Positions 33,136 through 41,993 of a stretch of DNA of 64,000 nucleotides are shown here, in pieces (position 1 is the first letter of the stretch; the number at the start of each line of letters is the position of its first letter). The position numbers were made by a program, and so were the translations under genes. A model generated the notes under the pieces. That model saw only the letters and a list, made by a program, of their open reading frames with translations, did not search any database and had not been told where the DNA came from. Source of the DNA: Mesorhizobium sp. ES1-4 (GTDB taxonomy: Bacteria > Pseudomonadota > Alphaproteobacteria > Rhizobiales > Rhizobiaceae); assembly GCF_020164745.1 (NCBI RefSeq), contig NZ_JAIUGV010000010.1, forward strand, positions 1 through 64,000, read 5' to 3'.

Positions 33136-34395
33136 ATGCGTGGAAAAGTCATTCTATCATTGCTGGCGGTTGCCTGTGCGGCTGCGGCCTGGCTCTATCT
33201 GTCGCCGGACGCGCTGATCAAGGCTCAACAGATCATCGGTGCAAAGCAGGTCGTCGCCACTGATAAGCCGGCGGCCGACAAGCCGGCAGGTGGCAAGCAG
33301 GCCGGGGGCGGCAATGGCGCCCGTTCCGCCTCGATCGTTTCGGCGACGGCGACGACCGCCGATTTCCCGATCCGGCGCTATGCCATCGGCTTCGTATCCT
33401 CTCCAGCCGTGGTCAACATCAACGCGCGTGTCTCCAGCCAGATCGTCTCGATCCACGTCAAGGACGGGCAGATGGTCAAGGCAGGCGACCTCCTGTTCTC
33501 GCTCGACGACCGGGCGCTGAAGGCGCAACTCGCCAAGGACCAGGCAGCGCTTGCCAAGGACCAGGCGTTGCTCGCCAGCTCCAATTCAGACCTTCAGCGC
33601 GCCAAGGATCTTGTCGCCAAGCAGGCCGGTACGCAGCAGACCTACGACCAGGCCGTTGCAGCGCAGAAGGCGGCCGCGGCAACCGTCGATGCCGACAAGG
33701 CAACGATCGACGCGGACAATGTCCAGCTTGGCTTTGCCGCCATCACCGCGCCGATCGCCGGCCGGCTGGGTGCCGTGAACGTCGCCGTCGGCGACTTGGT
33801 GACCGTCAGCAATGGCAACAGCAGCACGGCGACGCCACTGGTGACCATCACCCAGATGGACCCGCTGCAGGTCAACTTCAGCCTGCCGGAAAGCAACCTC
33901 GCGCTGCTGCACAAGGCGCTTGCAGATCCACAGCAGAACGCGGTGACTTTGACCCAGAGCGGCGACCCGACGCCGATCGGCAAGGGTACGCTCGATTTCG
34001 TCGATTCCAGCGTCGACACCGCGTCGGGCACGATTGCCACACGGGCAAGCATTCCCAATCCCGATCTTTCGCTGTGGCCAGGCCAGTATGTGAATGTCGT
34101 CCTCGACGCCGGCATCATGCCGCGGATGACCTCGGTTCCGACGGTGGCGGTCCAACCCAGCCAGAAGGGGCCGTTCGTCTATGTGGTCAAGCCGGACAAC
34201 ACCGTCGAGATGCGGCTGGTGCAGGTGGCGCTGACCCAGGGCCAAAACAGCGCCATCAGCCAGGGACTGAAAAGCGGCGAAAAGGTTGTCACCGAAGGCC
34301 AGACGAGGCTGAAGGACGGCGCGGCGGTGCATGAAGGCAAGGAGGCACCACCCAAGGTGGCCCAGGCGACCAACGCCGGCGAGGCGGCCCAATGA
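33136..34395 (+). CDS. RND efflux periplasmic adaptor (membrane fusion protein)
   Basis: A 419-residue protein with an N-terminal signal anchor (VILSLLAVACAAAAWLYL), a low-complexity Lys/Ala/Gly stretch, and the adaptor core: lipoyl half-motifs (VSSQIVSIHVKDGQMVKAGDLLF), an Ala/Gln-rich coiled coil (about 125-185) and a beta-barrel with ITAPIAGRLGAVNVAVGDLV. It links the inner-membrane pump to an outer-membrane channel. Its stop overlaps the pump gene by four bases. No outer-membrane factor gene is adjacent. Confidence 0.93.
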   Translation: MRGKVILSLLAVACAAAAWLYLSPDALIKAQQIIGAKQVVATDKPAADKPAGGKQAGGGNGARSASIVSATATTADFPIRRYAIGFVSSPAVVNINARVSSQIVSIHVKDGQMVKAGDLLFSLDDRALKAQLAKDQAALAKDQALLASSNSDLQRAKDLVAKQAGTQQTYDQAVAAQKAAAATVDADKATIDADNVQLGFAAITAPIAGRLGAVNVAVGDLVTVSNGNSSTATPLVTITQMDPLQVNFSLPESNLALLHKALADPQQNAVTLTQSGDPTPIGKGTLDFVDSSVDTASGTIATRASIPNPDLSLWPGQYVNVVLDAGIMPRMTSVPTVAVQPSQKGPFVYVVKPDNTVEMRLVQVALTQGQNSAISQGLKSGEKVVTEGQTRLKDGAAVHEGKEAPPKVAQATNAGEAAQ

Positions 34396-37300
34396 TCTCC
34401 GAATTCTGCATTCGCAGGCCGGTCGCCACCCTTTTGATGTCGTTCGCCCTCGTGCTGGGCGGACTGTTCGCCTACAAATTCCTGCCGGTGGCGGCACTGC
34501 CGAGCGCCGAATTTCCGGTGGTCAACGTCTCGGCCTCGCTGCCGGGCGCTTCGCCGGAAACCATGGCGACATCCGTGGCGACGCCGCTGATCAAGCAGTT
34601 CGCGACCATCGCCGGCATCGATTCCATTTCGACCACCAACTCGCTTGGCCAGACCTCGATCGCCATCCAATTCGTGCTCAACCGGAATATCGACGCGGCC
34701 GCGGCCGACGTGCAAGCCGCCATCGCGCGCACCCAGAAATCACTGCCGCCGCAGATGACGTCGCCGCCGAGTTACCGCAAGGTCAATCCCGCCGACGCCC
34801 CGATCCTTCTGATGTCGCTGGTCAGCGACACGGTTCCGCTCACCGACCTCGACGCCTTCGCCGAAAATGTCATCTCGCCGTCGCTGTCGACGATCGACGG
34901 CGTGGCGCAAGTGTCAATCTACGGCCAGCAGAAATACGCTGTTCGCGTCCAGATCGATCCGACCGCGCTTGCCGCTCGCGGCATTTCGATCGACCAGTTG
35001 CAGGCGGCTATTGCCTCGGCCAACAGCAACACGCCGCTCGGCGTGCTGCAGAACAGCCAGCAGCAACTGACCATCACGGCGAACACGCAGTTGGACAATG
35101 CCGCCGGTTTTTCAAACCTCATCATCGCCACCAAGAATGGCCATCCGGTGCGATTGGGGGAGGTGACACGCGTTATCGACTCGGTCGAGACCACGACGAC
35201 GGCGAGCTGGTATGACGGCACCCGCGCCATCATCCTTGCCGTTCAACGCCAGCCCGACGCCAATACCGTCGATGTCGTCGATCGCGTCAAGGCGATGCTG
35301 CCGACCTTCCAGGACCAGATGCCGGCCGCCGCCCAGATCAAGCTGCTCAACGATCGCTCGACCTCGATCCGTCAGGCGGTCAACGATGTGCAGTTCACGC
35401 TGCTTCTGACCATCGCGCTGGTGGTCATGGTGATCTTCGTGTTCCTGCGCCGGGTGACGGCGACGATCATCCCGGCCGTGGCGGTGCCGATCTCGTTGAT
35501 CGCCACGCTCGGCGCGATGTTCCTGTTCGGCTTTTCCATCGACAACATCTCGCTGATGGGTCTGACGCTCGCGGTCGGTCTCGTCGTCGACGATGCCATC
35601 GTGATGCTCGAAAACATCTTCCGCCACATGGAAGAGGACGGGCTGTCGGCCTTCGACGCGTCGCTCAAGGGCGCGCGCGAGATCGGCTTCACCATCATTT
35701 CGATCTCGATCTCGCTGGTGGCGGTGTTCATCCCGGTGCTCCTGATGGGCGGCGTGATCGGGCGCATCTTCAACGAGTTCGCCGTGGTGGTGACCGTCGC
35801 CATCCTGGCCTCGATGTTCGTGTCGTTGACGCTGACGCCGATGCTCTGCTCGCGGCTGCTGTCGTTGACCAAGGCCGACCGCAAGGCGCATGGCGATGGC
35901 CACAAGCACGATCTCTTCACGCGTGGCTATGACTGGCTGCTGAGTTTCTGCCTGCGCAACACCTTCCTGGTGTTCCTCGTCTTCATCGGCACCGCGGCGG
36001 CCTCGGCGTGGCTGATCCAGGTGTCGCCCAAGGGCTTCTTCCCGCAAGAGGATATCGGCCAGGTGTCGGTGACGACCATCGCCCGGCAGGACATCTCGTT
36101 CGACGCCATGGTGAGGCTGCAGAACGAGGTCGCCGACGTCTTCTCGCATTCCCCCTACGTAACGCATGTCGCCAGGTCGGTGGGTGGCGGAGGCGGAGGC
36201 GGCGCGCTCAACCAGGGCCGGCTTTATGTGCAACTGAAGGACAAGAGCCAGCGTCCCGGCATCGAGAAGGTGCTTTCAGACCTGAGAAAGCAACTGTCCA
36301 ATGTGGCCGGCATCGAGGCCTACATGCAGCCGGTGCAGAACCTCAGGCTGGGCTCGCGTTCCTCGGCGAGCGCTTATCAACTGGTGGTTCAGGGCCTCGA
36401 TACGGGGCAGACCGACATCTGGGCGCAGAAGATGAGCGACGCCATGGCGGCTGATCACGCAACGTTCGCCGACGTTACGAACGACCTGCAGAACAATGCC
36501 TTGCAGGCGACGCTGGTCATCGACCGCGATAAGGCGGCGAACCTCGGCATCGACACGGATACGCTGCGCACCAGTCTCTACGGTGGCTTTGGCACCGCGC
36601 AGGTCTCGACGATTTTCGGTTCGGCCGACAGCTACGCGGTTGTCATGGAGCTCGACCCGAAGATCGCCTGGTCGCCGGAGCGGATGCTGGCCATCCAGAT
36701 CAGGACAACCAGCGGCAGCCTGGTGCCGCTCGGCGCCTTCGCCAGGGTCGACCGCACGGCCGGCGCCCTGACGGTCAACCAGCTCGGCCAGCTTCCGGCG
36801 GTGACCATTTCCTACAATCTGCCGCAAGGCGTCGCGCTCGGCGACAGCGTGACCCGCATCAATGCGATCAAAGAGCAGATCGGCATGCCGACGGCGATCT
36901 CGACGAGCTTTGCCGGTACGGCCAAGACCTTCCAGGATTCGCTTGCCAACCAGGGCCTGCTGATCGGCGGCGCGATCCTGACCATCTACATCGTGCTCGG
37001 CATTCTGTATGAGAGCTTCATCCACCCGCTCACCATATTGACCGGCTTGCCGTCGGCTGTGCTCGGGGCGGTTGTCGCCTTGCGCTTCGCCGGCATGGAT
37101 CTGTCCGTCATTGCGGTGATCGGCATTCTGATGCTGATCGGCATCGTCAAGAAGAACGGCATCATGATGGTCGACGTCGCGCTGGAACTGCGACGGGAAG
37201 GTATGTCGGCCAAGGAGTCCATCCACAAGGCCTGCCTGATGCGGTTCAGGCCGATCATGATGACGACGCTGGCGGCCCTGATGGGCACGTTCCCGATCGC

Positions 37301-37559
37301 GCTCGGCACAGGCGCCAGCGCGGAACTGCGCCAGCCGCTGGGCGTAGCCGTTGTCGGCGGCTTGCTCGCTTCGCAAGCGCTGACGCTGTTCGTGACGCCG
37401 GTGATCTATGTCTACATGGAGAACTTGTCGGGCTGGCTGGTCGGGCTCATGCCGAAGCGCAAAGCCGAGTTGCATCTGATCGAAGACGGCGACCAGCCCT
37501 CGCTGTTCGGCACCAATGACGACGTTCCCGGCGAGCCGCAGAAAACGGCCGCGGAGTAG
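34392..37559 (+). CDS. RND family efflux pump, inner-membrane permease
   Basis: A 1055-residue protein of the AcrB/MdtB size and layout: a helix at about 10-30, a large periplasmic domain, a central membrane block from about 335 with the proton-relay pair in GLVVDDAIVMLENI, a second periplasmic domain with a Gly run near 600, and a second membrane block from about 855. It exports toxic compounds by proton antiport. A single permease gene suggests a homotrimer, unlike the paired MdtBC. The substrate is unknown. Confidence 0.95.
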   Translation: MISEFCIRRPVATLLMSFALVLGGLFAYKFLPVAALPSAEFPVVNVSASLPGASPETMATSVATPLIKQFATIAGIDSISTTNSLGQTSIAIQFVLNRNIDAAAADVQAAIARTQKSLPPQMTSPPSYRKVNPADAPILLMSLVSDTVPLTDLDAFAENVISPSLSTIDGVAQVSIYGQQKYAVRVQIDPTALAARGISIDQLQAAIASANSNTPLGVLQNSQQQLTITANTQLDNAAGFSNLIIATKNGHPVRLGEVTRVIDSVETTTTASWYDGTRAIILAVQRQPDANTVDVVDRVKAMLPTFQDQMPAAAQIKLLNDRSTSIRQAVNDVQFTLLLTIALVVMVIFVFLRRVTATIIPAVAVPISLIATLGAMFLFGFSIDNISLMGLTLAVGLVVDDAIVMLENIFRHMEEDGLSAFDASLKGAREIGFTIISISISLVAVFIPVLLMGGVIGRIFNEFAVVVTVAILASMFVSLTLTPMLCSRLLSLTKADRKAHGDGHKHDLFTRGYDWLLSFCLRNTFLVFLVFIGTAAASAWLIQVSPKGFFPQEDIGQVSVTTIARQDISFDAMVRLQNEVADVFSHSPYVTHVARSVGGGGGGGALNQGRLYVQLKDKSQRPGIEKVLSDLRKQLSNVAGIEAYMQPVQNLRLGSRSSASAYQLVVQGLDTGQTDIWAQKMSDAMAADHATFADVTNDLQNNALQATLVIDRDKAANLGIDTDTLRTSLYGGFGTAQVSTIFGSADSYAVVMELDPKIAWSPERMLAIQIRTTSGSLVPLGAFARVDRTAGALTVNQLGQLPAVTISYNLPQGVALGDSVTRINAIKEQIGMPTAISTSFAGTAKTFQDSLANQGLLIGGAILTIYIVLGILYESFIHPLTILTGLPSAVLGAVVALRFAGMDLSVIAVIGILMLIGIVKKNGIMMVDVALELRREGMSAKESIHKACLMRFRPIMMTTLAALMGTFPIALGTGASAELRQPLGVAVVGGLLASQALTLFVTPVIYVYMENLSGWLVGLMPKRKAELHLIEDGDQPSLFGTNDDVPGEPQKTAAE

Positions 37560-37639
37560 CAGGCGGACATGTCACCGGTCCCCGTTGGCCCAAGCCACGG
37601 CGCTTGCGGCCGGCGGATCGGGACCGTAGTTTTGCGGCC

Positions 37640-38263
37640 ATGTCCCACGATCATGACCATGACAACGAACTCGATCCGTTTGCCGCGCGGGTGCGTGCGC
37701 TCGAAACCATCCTGACCCGCAAGGGGCTGATCGATCCGGCCGCGATCGACGTCATCGTCGATACCTACGAGACGAAGATCGGCCCGCGCAACGGCGCCAG
37801 GGTGGTGGCCAAGGCCTGGAGCGATCCCACCTACGCCGAGTGGCTGAGGGGCGACGCGACGGCGGCGATCGAATCGTTGGGCTACACCGGCCGCCAGGGC
37901 GAGCACATGCAGGCGGTGTTCAACACCGGGGATACTCATAACCTCGTCGTCTGCACGCTGTGCTCCTGCTATCCATGGTCGGTGCTTGGCTTGCCGCCGG
38001 TATGGTACAAGGCGCCGCCCTATCGGTCGCGCGTGGTGATCGATCCGCGCGGCGTGCTCGAGGAATTCGGGCTGGTGCTGCCGGCCGGGACAAGGATACG
38101 CGTTTGGGATTCGACGGCGGAGCTGCGTTATCTCGTGGTGCCGATGCGGCCCGAGGGCACCGAGGGTTGGAGCGAGGAGCGGCTGGCCGGACTGGTGAGC
38201 CGCGACGCCATGATCGGCACGGGACTGGCCCAAAAAGGCGATATAAAGGGTGAGCCGGCATGA
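37640..38263 (+). CDS. nthA: nitrile hydratase, alpha subunit, cobalt type
   Basis: A 207-residue protein. The metal site is VCTLCSCYPW, with Cys105, Cys108 and Cys110. Thr at position 106 marks cobalt-type enzymes, where iron types have Ser. Two of the cysteines are normally oxidised to sulfinic and sulfenic acid. With NthB it hydrates nitriles to amides. The N-terminus is His/Asp-rich (MSHDHDHDNELDPF). Its stop overlaps the nthB start by four bases. No amidase gene for the next step lies close by. Confidence 0.95.
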   Translation: MSHDHDHDNELDPFAARVRALETILTRKGLIDPAAIDVIVDTYETKIGPRNGARVVAKAWSDPTYAEWLRGDATAAIESLGYTGRQGEHMQAVFNTGDTHNLVVCTLCSCYPWSVLGLPPVWYKAPPYRSRVVIDPRGVLEEFGLVLPAGTRIRVWDSTAELRYLVVPMRPEGTEGWSEERLAGLVSRDAMIGTGLAQKGDIKGEPA

Positions 38264-38919
38264 ATGGCCCCCAGGATCTTGGCGGACAGATGGGGTTCGG
38301 GCCGGTCGCGCCCGAAAAGGATGAGCCCTGTTTCCACGCTCCGTGGGAGAGGCGGGCGCTCGGCGTCACGCTTTGCGCCGGCGCCATGGGAGCCTGGAAC
38401 ATCGACGAGAGCCGGCACGCACGGGAATCGCTGCATCCGGCCGATTATTATGGCTCCAGCTACTATCAGATCTGGATCAAGGCGCTGGAGACCCTGCTCA
38501 AGCGCCATGGTTTCGTCAGTGAGCGCGACCTCGGGGCGGGCGAGGCGATCGATCCGGCGGCGACACCCAAAAGGGTGCTGAAAGCTGAGAACGTGCCGGC
38601 CGTGCTCGCCAAGGGCGGTCCGTGTAACCGGCCAGTCGAGACAGCGCCGCGCTTCAAGGTCGGCGATGCGGTGCGGACCAGAAACTTCAATCCGACCGGC
38701 CATACCAGGCTGCCGCGCTATGCACGGGACAAGCAGGGCACGATCGAGGCGGTGCGCGACGGCTTCGTCTTTCCCGACAGCAACGCGCATGGGCGGGGCG
38801 AGCATCCGCAATGGGTCTATACCGTGGCCTTCGACGGCACGGAAATCTGGGGCGATGGCGCCGACCCGACGCTGACCGTCTCGATCGATGCCTGGGAGAG
38901 CTATCTTGAGCCGGCCTGA
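38260..38919 (+). CDS. nthB: nitrile hydratase, beta subunit
   Basis: A 219-residue protein starting MNGPQDLGGQMGFGPV, the usual NthB opening that wraps the alpha subunit. The SH3-like C-terminal barrel reads FKVGDAVRTRNFNPTGHTRL and LPRYARDKQGTIEAVRDGFV. It completes the active-site pocket with NthA. It is translationally coupled to nthA and overlaps the accessory gene. Confidence 0.95.
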   Translation: MNGPQDLGGQMGFGPVAPEKDEPCFHAPWERRALGVTLCAGAMGAWNIDESRHARESLHPADYYGSSYYQIWIKALETLLKRHGFVSERDLGAGEAIDPAATPKRVLKAENVPAVLAKGGPCNRPVETAPRFKVGDAVRTRNFNPTGHTRLPRYARDKQGTIEAVRDGFVFPDSNAHGRGEHPQWVYTVAFDGTEIWGDGADPTLTVSIDAWESYLEPA

Positions 38920-39271
38920 AGCGAACGGGCCCGCCGCCGGTTTGCCCGCCGGCCTCGACGCGCCGGTTTTCGACGAGCCATGGCAGGCCGAAGCCTTCGC
39001 CATGACGGTGGCACTGCACGACAGGGGCCTGTTTTCATGGAGCGAGTGGGCGCATGCCCTGTCGGCCGAGGTGAAGAAGCCAGGCGCCGCCGCGGACGGT
39101 CATGACTATTATGAGCACTGGCTGGCGGCGCTGGAAGGGCTGCTTGCCTCCAAGGGGCTGGCCGCCAAGCCTGATGTCGATGCGATGGCGCAGGCCTGGG
39201 AGCGCGCCGCGCACGCCACGCCACACGGCAAGCCGATCCTGCTGGAGAACGATCCGCGCGCTGCCGACTGA
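38906..39271 (+). CDS. nitrile hydratase accessory protein (activator)
   Basis: About 121 residues, similar to the N-terminal half of NthB: FDEPWQAEAFAMTVALHDRG and LFSWSEWAHALSAEVKKPG, then DYYEHWLAALEGLLASKGL. Proteins of this P14K/NhlE type carry the alpha subunit and load cobalt while oxidising its cysteines. I prefer a TTG at 38906, which has GGGAGAG six bases before it; an ATG at 38888 without such a site is the alternative. Either start overlaps the end of nthB. Confidence 0.85.
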   Translation: MSRPEANGPAAGLPAGLDAPVFDEPWQAEAFAMTVALHDRGLFSWSEWAHALSAEVKKPGAAADGHDYYEHWLAALEGLLASKGLAAKPDVDAMAQAWERAAHATPHGKPILLENDPRAAD

Positions 39272-39407
39272 CGTTTGCACGACCGCTCCTTCGTTCGCTT
39301 TACGTTCTTGTTCGCGGCTGATAGCGTCAATCGCACGGGAGTTCGCCACCGGCAATGTCGATGGCGCCTATCTTGTGTTTGCCTCGCGAATCCGGTCACA
39401 CGATCAG

Positions 39408-40535
39408 ATGGAATTTTCACCGCAACAAGACGAGGCGCTGCAGGCAGTCGCGCGCTGGCTGCAGACCGGCAAGCCACAACTGTTCCGGCTGTTCGGCTAT
39501 GCCGGCACCGGCAAGACGACGCTGGCGCGCTATTTCGCCGAGCATGTCGACGGCCAGGTGCAGTTCGCCGCCTTCACCGGGAAGGCGGCGCAAGTGCTGC
39601 GCTCCAAGGGCGCGGTCAACGCCCGCACCATCCATTCGTTGATCTATAGGCCCAAGGGCGAGGAATCGGTGGCCGACGAGGTGACCGGCAAGACCTCTAT
39701 GTCGCCGACCTTTTCGCTCAACCGGCAAAGCCCGATCTCGCGCGCGAAACTGGTCGTCATCGACGAATGCTCGATGGTCGACGAGCAGCTCGGCCGCGAC
39801 CTGATGAGTTTCGGCACGCCGATCCTGGTGCTGGGCGATCCGGGCCAGTTGCCGCCGATCTCGGGCGGCGGCTTCTTCACCGACCATGAGCCGGACTTTT
39901 TGCTGACCGAAATCCATCGGCAGGCGCGCGACAATCCGATCCTGCGGCTGGCGCTCGATGTGCGCGAGGGCCGCGAATTCATGCGTGGCGACTATGGCAC
40001 CGCGCAGGTGATCGGCAAGGAAGACGTCAACCAGGACCTGGTGCTCAGGGCCGACCAGGTGCTGGTCGGCACCAATCGCACGCGTCGCCGCTACAACCAG
40101 CGCCTGCGCGAACTGAAGGGGTTCAATGCCGACTATCCGCAGGCTGGCGACAAGCTGGTGTGCCTGCGCAATGACCCGGCCAAGGGCTTGCTCAACGGCT
40201 CGCTGTGGAAGGTAATGACCTCGTCGCGCGAGACGGTGAAGCCCGGCATCAACCTTCTGGTTTCGCCCGAAGAGGACGATCCGGACCGCGGCGTGGCCAA
40301 GATCAAGCTGCTCAAGGCGGCGTTCGAGGATCCGGACGCCGACATCCCCTGGCAGCAGAAGAAGCGCTTCGACGATTTCGACTATGGCTACGCTCTGACC
40401 GTACACAAGGCGCAGGGCTCGCAGTGGAACGAGATCGTGCTGTTCGACGAGAGTTGGGCCTTCAAGGAAACGCGCCAGCGCTGGCTTTACACGGCTATCA
40501 CACGGGCCGCCGAACGGCTGACCATCGTCAGATAG
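39408..40535 (+). CDS. RecD-like ATP-dependent DNA helicase (AAA_30, UvrD_C_2)
   Basis: A 375-residue superfamily-1 helicase. Motif I is LFGYAGTGKTTLARYFAEH (about residue 30), motif II LVVIDECSMVDEQLG, motif III LVLGDPGQLPPISGG, and the C-terminal motifs are DYGYALTVHKAQGSQWNEIV and YTAITRAAERL. It is shorter than RecD2 and lacks an N-terminal extension, as in phage-like and rhizobial short RecD homologues. It should unwind DNA 5' to 3'. The ATG at 39408 is the one that leads directly into the Q motif EFSPQQDEAL. Confidence 0.9.
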   Translation: MEFSPQQDEALQAVARWLQTGKPQLFRLFGYAGTGKTTLARYFAEHVDGQVQFAAFTGKAAQVLRSKGAVNARTIHSLIYRPKGEESVADEVTGKTSMSPTFSLNRQSPISRAKLVVIDECSMVDEQLGRDLMSFGTPILVLGDPGQLPPISGGGFFTDHEPDFLLTEIHRQARDNPILRLALDVREGREFMRGDYGTAQVIGKEDVNQDLVLRADQVLVGTNRTRRRYNQRLRELKGFNADYPQAGDKLVCLRNDPAKGLLNGSLWKVMTSSRETVKPGINLLVSPEEDDPDRGVAKIKLLKAAFEDPDADIPWQQKKRFDDFDYGYALTVHKAQGSQWNEIVLFDESWAFKETRQRWLYTAITRAAERLTIVR

Positions 40536-40564
40536 CGGAAATCAGTGGAGCCGCGAGAGCCGTT

Positions 40565-40993
40565 TCATCCTTTCTCTGGAGCGGCCGTGGCCTCCTCGCT
40601 TGTCGGCCGCGCCCCCAGCCATTCCCAGGCGGCAGCTTCGTCCTCGATCCTGAAATGCCTGAATTCGACGGGCGACGACGCGGGCAGGGCGTGTCGCGCG
40701 TTCGGCGTCCAGTCGGGGGCGCCGATAGCGGCGCAACGGCCGATATGTTCCAATGCGTGGACGGCACCCTTGTTGATGGTTTCATCGGAGATGTCGGACC
40801 AGTCGACGCCTTCGTGATCGACGATGCGCACGGCGACGTCGATTCTCTGGTGGAGCAGATAGGCCGCCTCCAGCAGGCCGAACAGGTTCTCGGCGTCGGC
40901 GGCCGAGACGTGGCCGACCACATCTATGGCAAAGAGGTCGTCGCGGCTGGTCTCGATGCGGCGGATCGCCGGCACGGATTGGAGGAAATTCAA
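40565..40993 (-). CDS. SpoIIAA-like (STAS/SEC14-type) domain protein
   Basis: A 142-residue protein with the layout of the SpoIIAA-like family: LFAIDVVGHVSAADAENLFG, then RIDVAVRIVDHEGVDWSDIS, and a late VEFRHFRIEDEAAAWEWLG. Related proteins bind hydrophobic ligands or anti-sigma factors, but this group has no fixed role. It converges on the helicase gene. No operon partner. Confidence 0.75.
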   Translation of the reverse strand: MNFLQSVPAIRRIETSRDDLFAIDVVGHVSAADAENLFGLLEAAYLLHQRIDVAVRIVDHEGVDWSDISDETINKGAVHALEHIGRCAAIGAPDWTPNARHALPASSPVEFRHFRIEDEAAAWEWLGARPTSEEATAAPEKG

Positions 40994-41155
40994 GGTGGTG
41001 CCTCTCTTTGGTGGAGTATGTTGGTCTTCTGGAACACCGGAAAGGCCCTATCTGTTCCCGTCAAAGACGCTATAGATGCGCCGTCTCAAAATGCGCCGTG
41101 CCGGAACGAATGAGCGTGGCGCGCCATGATCGCCTGTTTCACGGACACCAAGCCC

Positions 41156-41896
41156 ATGCCCGCCAAGCTTTCTGTCAACCTCAACGCCATCGCCATGCTG
41201 CGCAACCGGCGCGACCTGCCATGGCCTGATGTGATCGGTATCGGCCGCCTTGCCCTTGCCGCGGGGGCGCATGGGCTGACGGTGCATCCGCGCCCCGACG
41301 AACGTCACACCCGGTATTCCGACCTGCCTGAGATCCGGGCGCTGATCGACGATGAGTTCCCGCAGGCGGAATTCAACATCGAGGGGTATCCGAGCGAGGA
41401 TTTCCTGGCGCTTGTAGAGAAGCATCAGCCCGAACAGGTGACGCTGGTTCCCGACGATCCGGCACAGGCAACCTCGGACCATGGCTGGAACTTCGTCGCG
41501 GATGCGGCGTTGCTCACTCCGATCGTCAGGCGTCTGAAGAAGGGCGGTTTCAGGGTCTCTCTGTTTTCCGACGCGGATCCCGCCGGCATGGCGGCCGCGC
41601 GCGATACCGGCGCCGATCGGATCGAACTCTATACTGGTCCCTATGGCAGCTACCATTCCGATTCCGGTAAGGCGGCCAAAGAATTGGAAAAATTGGGGAA
41701 AACGGCTGACGCGGCATTCGCCGCCGGCCTTCAGGTCAACGCCGGGCACGATCTGACGGTGGGCAACCTGCCCGCGCTGGCAAGGCGCATTCCGGCATTG
41801 GCGGAAGTGTCGATCGGACATGGGTTGACAGCCGACGCATTGGAGTATGGCATGGCCGGTACGGTGGGCCGGTTTCTCAGGGCTTGCGGCTGGTAG
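41156..41896 (+). CDS. pdxJ: pyridoxine 5'-phosphate synthase
   Basis: A 246-residue TIM-barrel enzyme starting PAKLSVNLNAIAMLRNRRDL. It has GAHGLTVHPRPDERHTR, FNIEGYPSEDFLALV and a late GLQVNAGHDLTVGNLPAL and SIGHGLTADALEYGM, with the catalytic His and Glu in these loops. It closes the pyridoxine ring from deoxyxylulose phosphate and aminoacetone phosphate. The ATG at 41156 fits the family; one ten codons earlier is also open. Stand-alone gene. Confidence 0.96.
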   Translation: MPAKLSVNLNAIAMLRNRRDLPWPDVIGIGRLALAAGAHGLTVHPRPDERHTRYSDLPEIRALIDDEFPQAEFNIEGYPSEDFLALVEKHQPEQVTLVPDDPAQATSDHGWNFVADAALLTPIVRRLKKGGFRVSLFSDADPAGMAAARDTGADRIELYTGPYGSYHSDSGKAAKELEKLGKTADAAFAAGLQVNAGHDLTVGNLPALARRIPALAEVSIGHGLTADALEYGMAGTVGRFLRACGW

Positions 41897-41993
41897 GGGG
41901 AAATGCTTCGTCTTGATATGGCAGCCAGTCGCGTGCATTTGATATCGTATCGCAGCATGCAAAGAGCAGCGCGCGCTTGTCGGGGAGTGGTCG

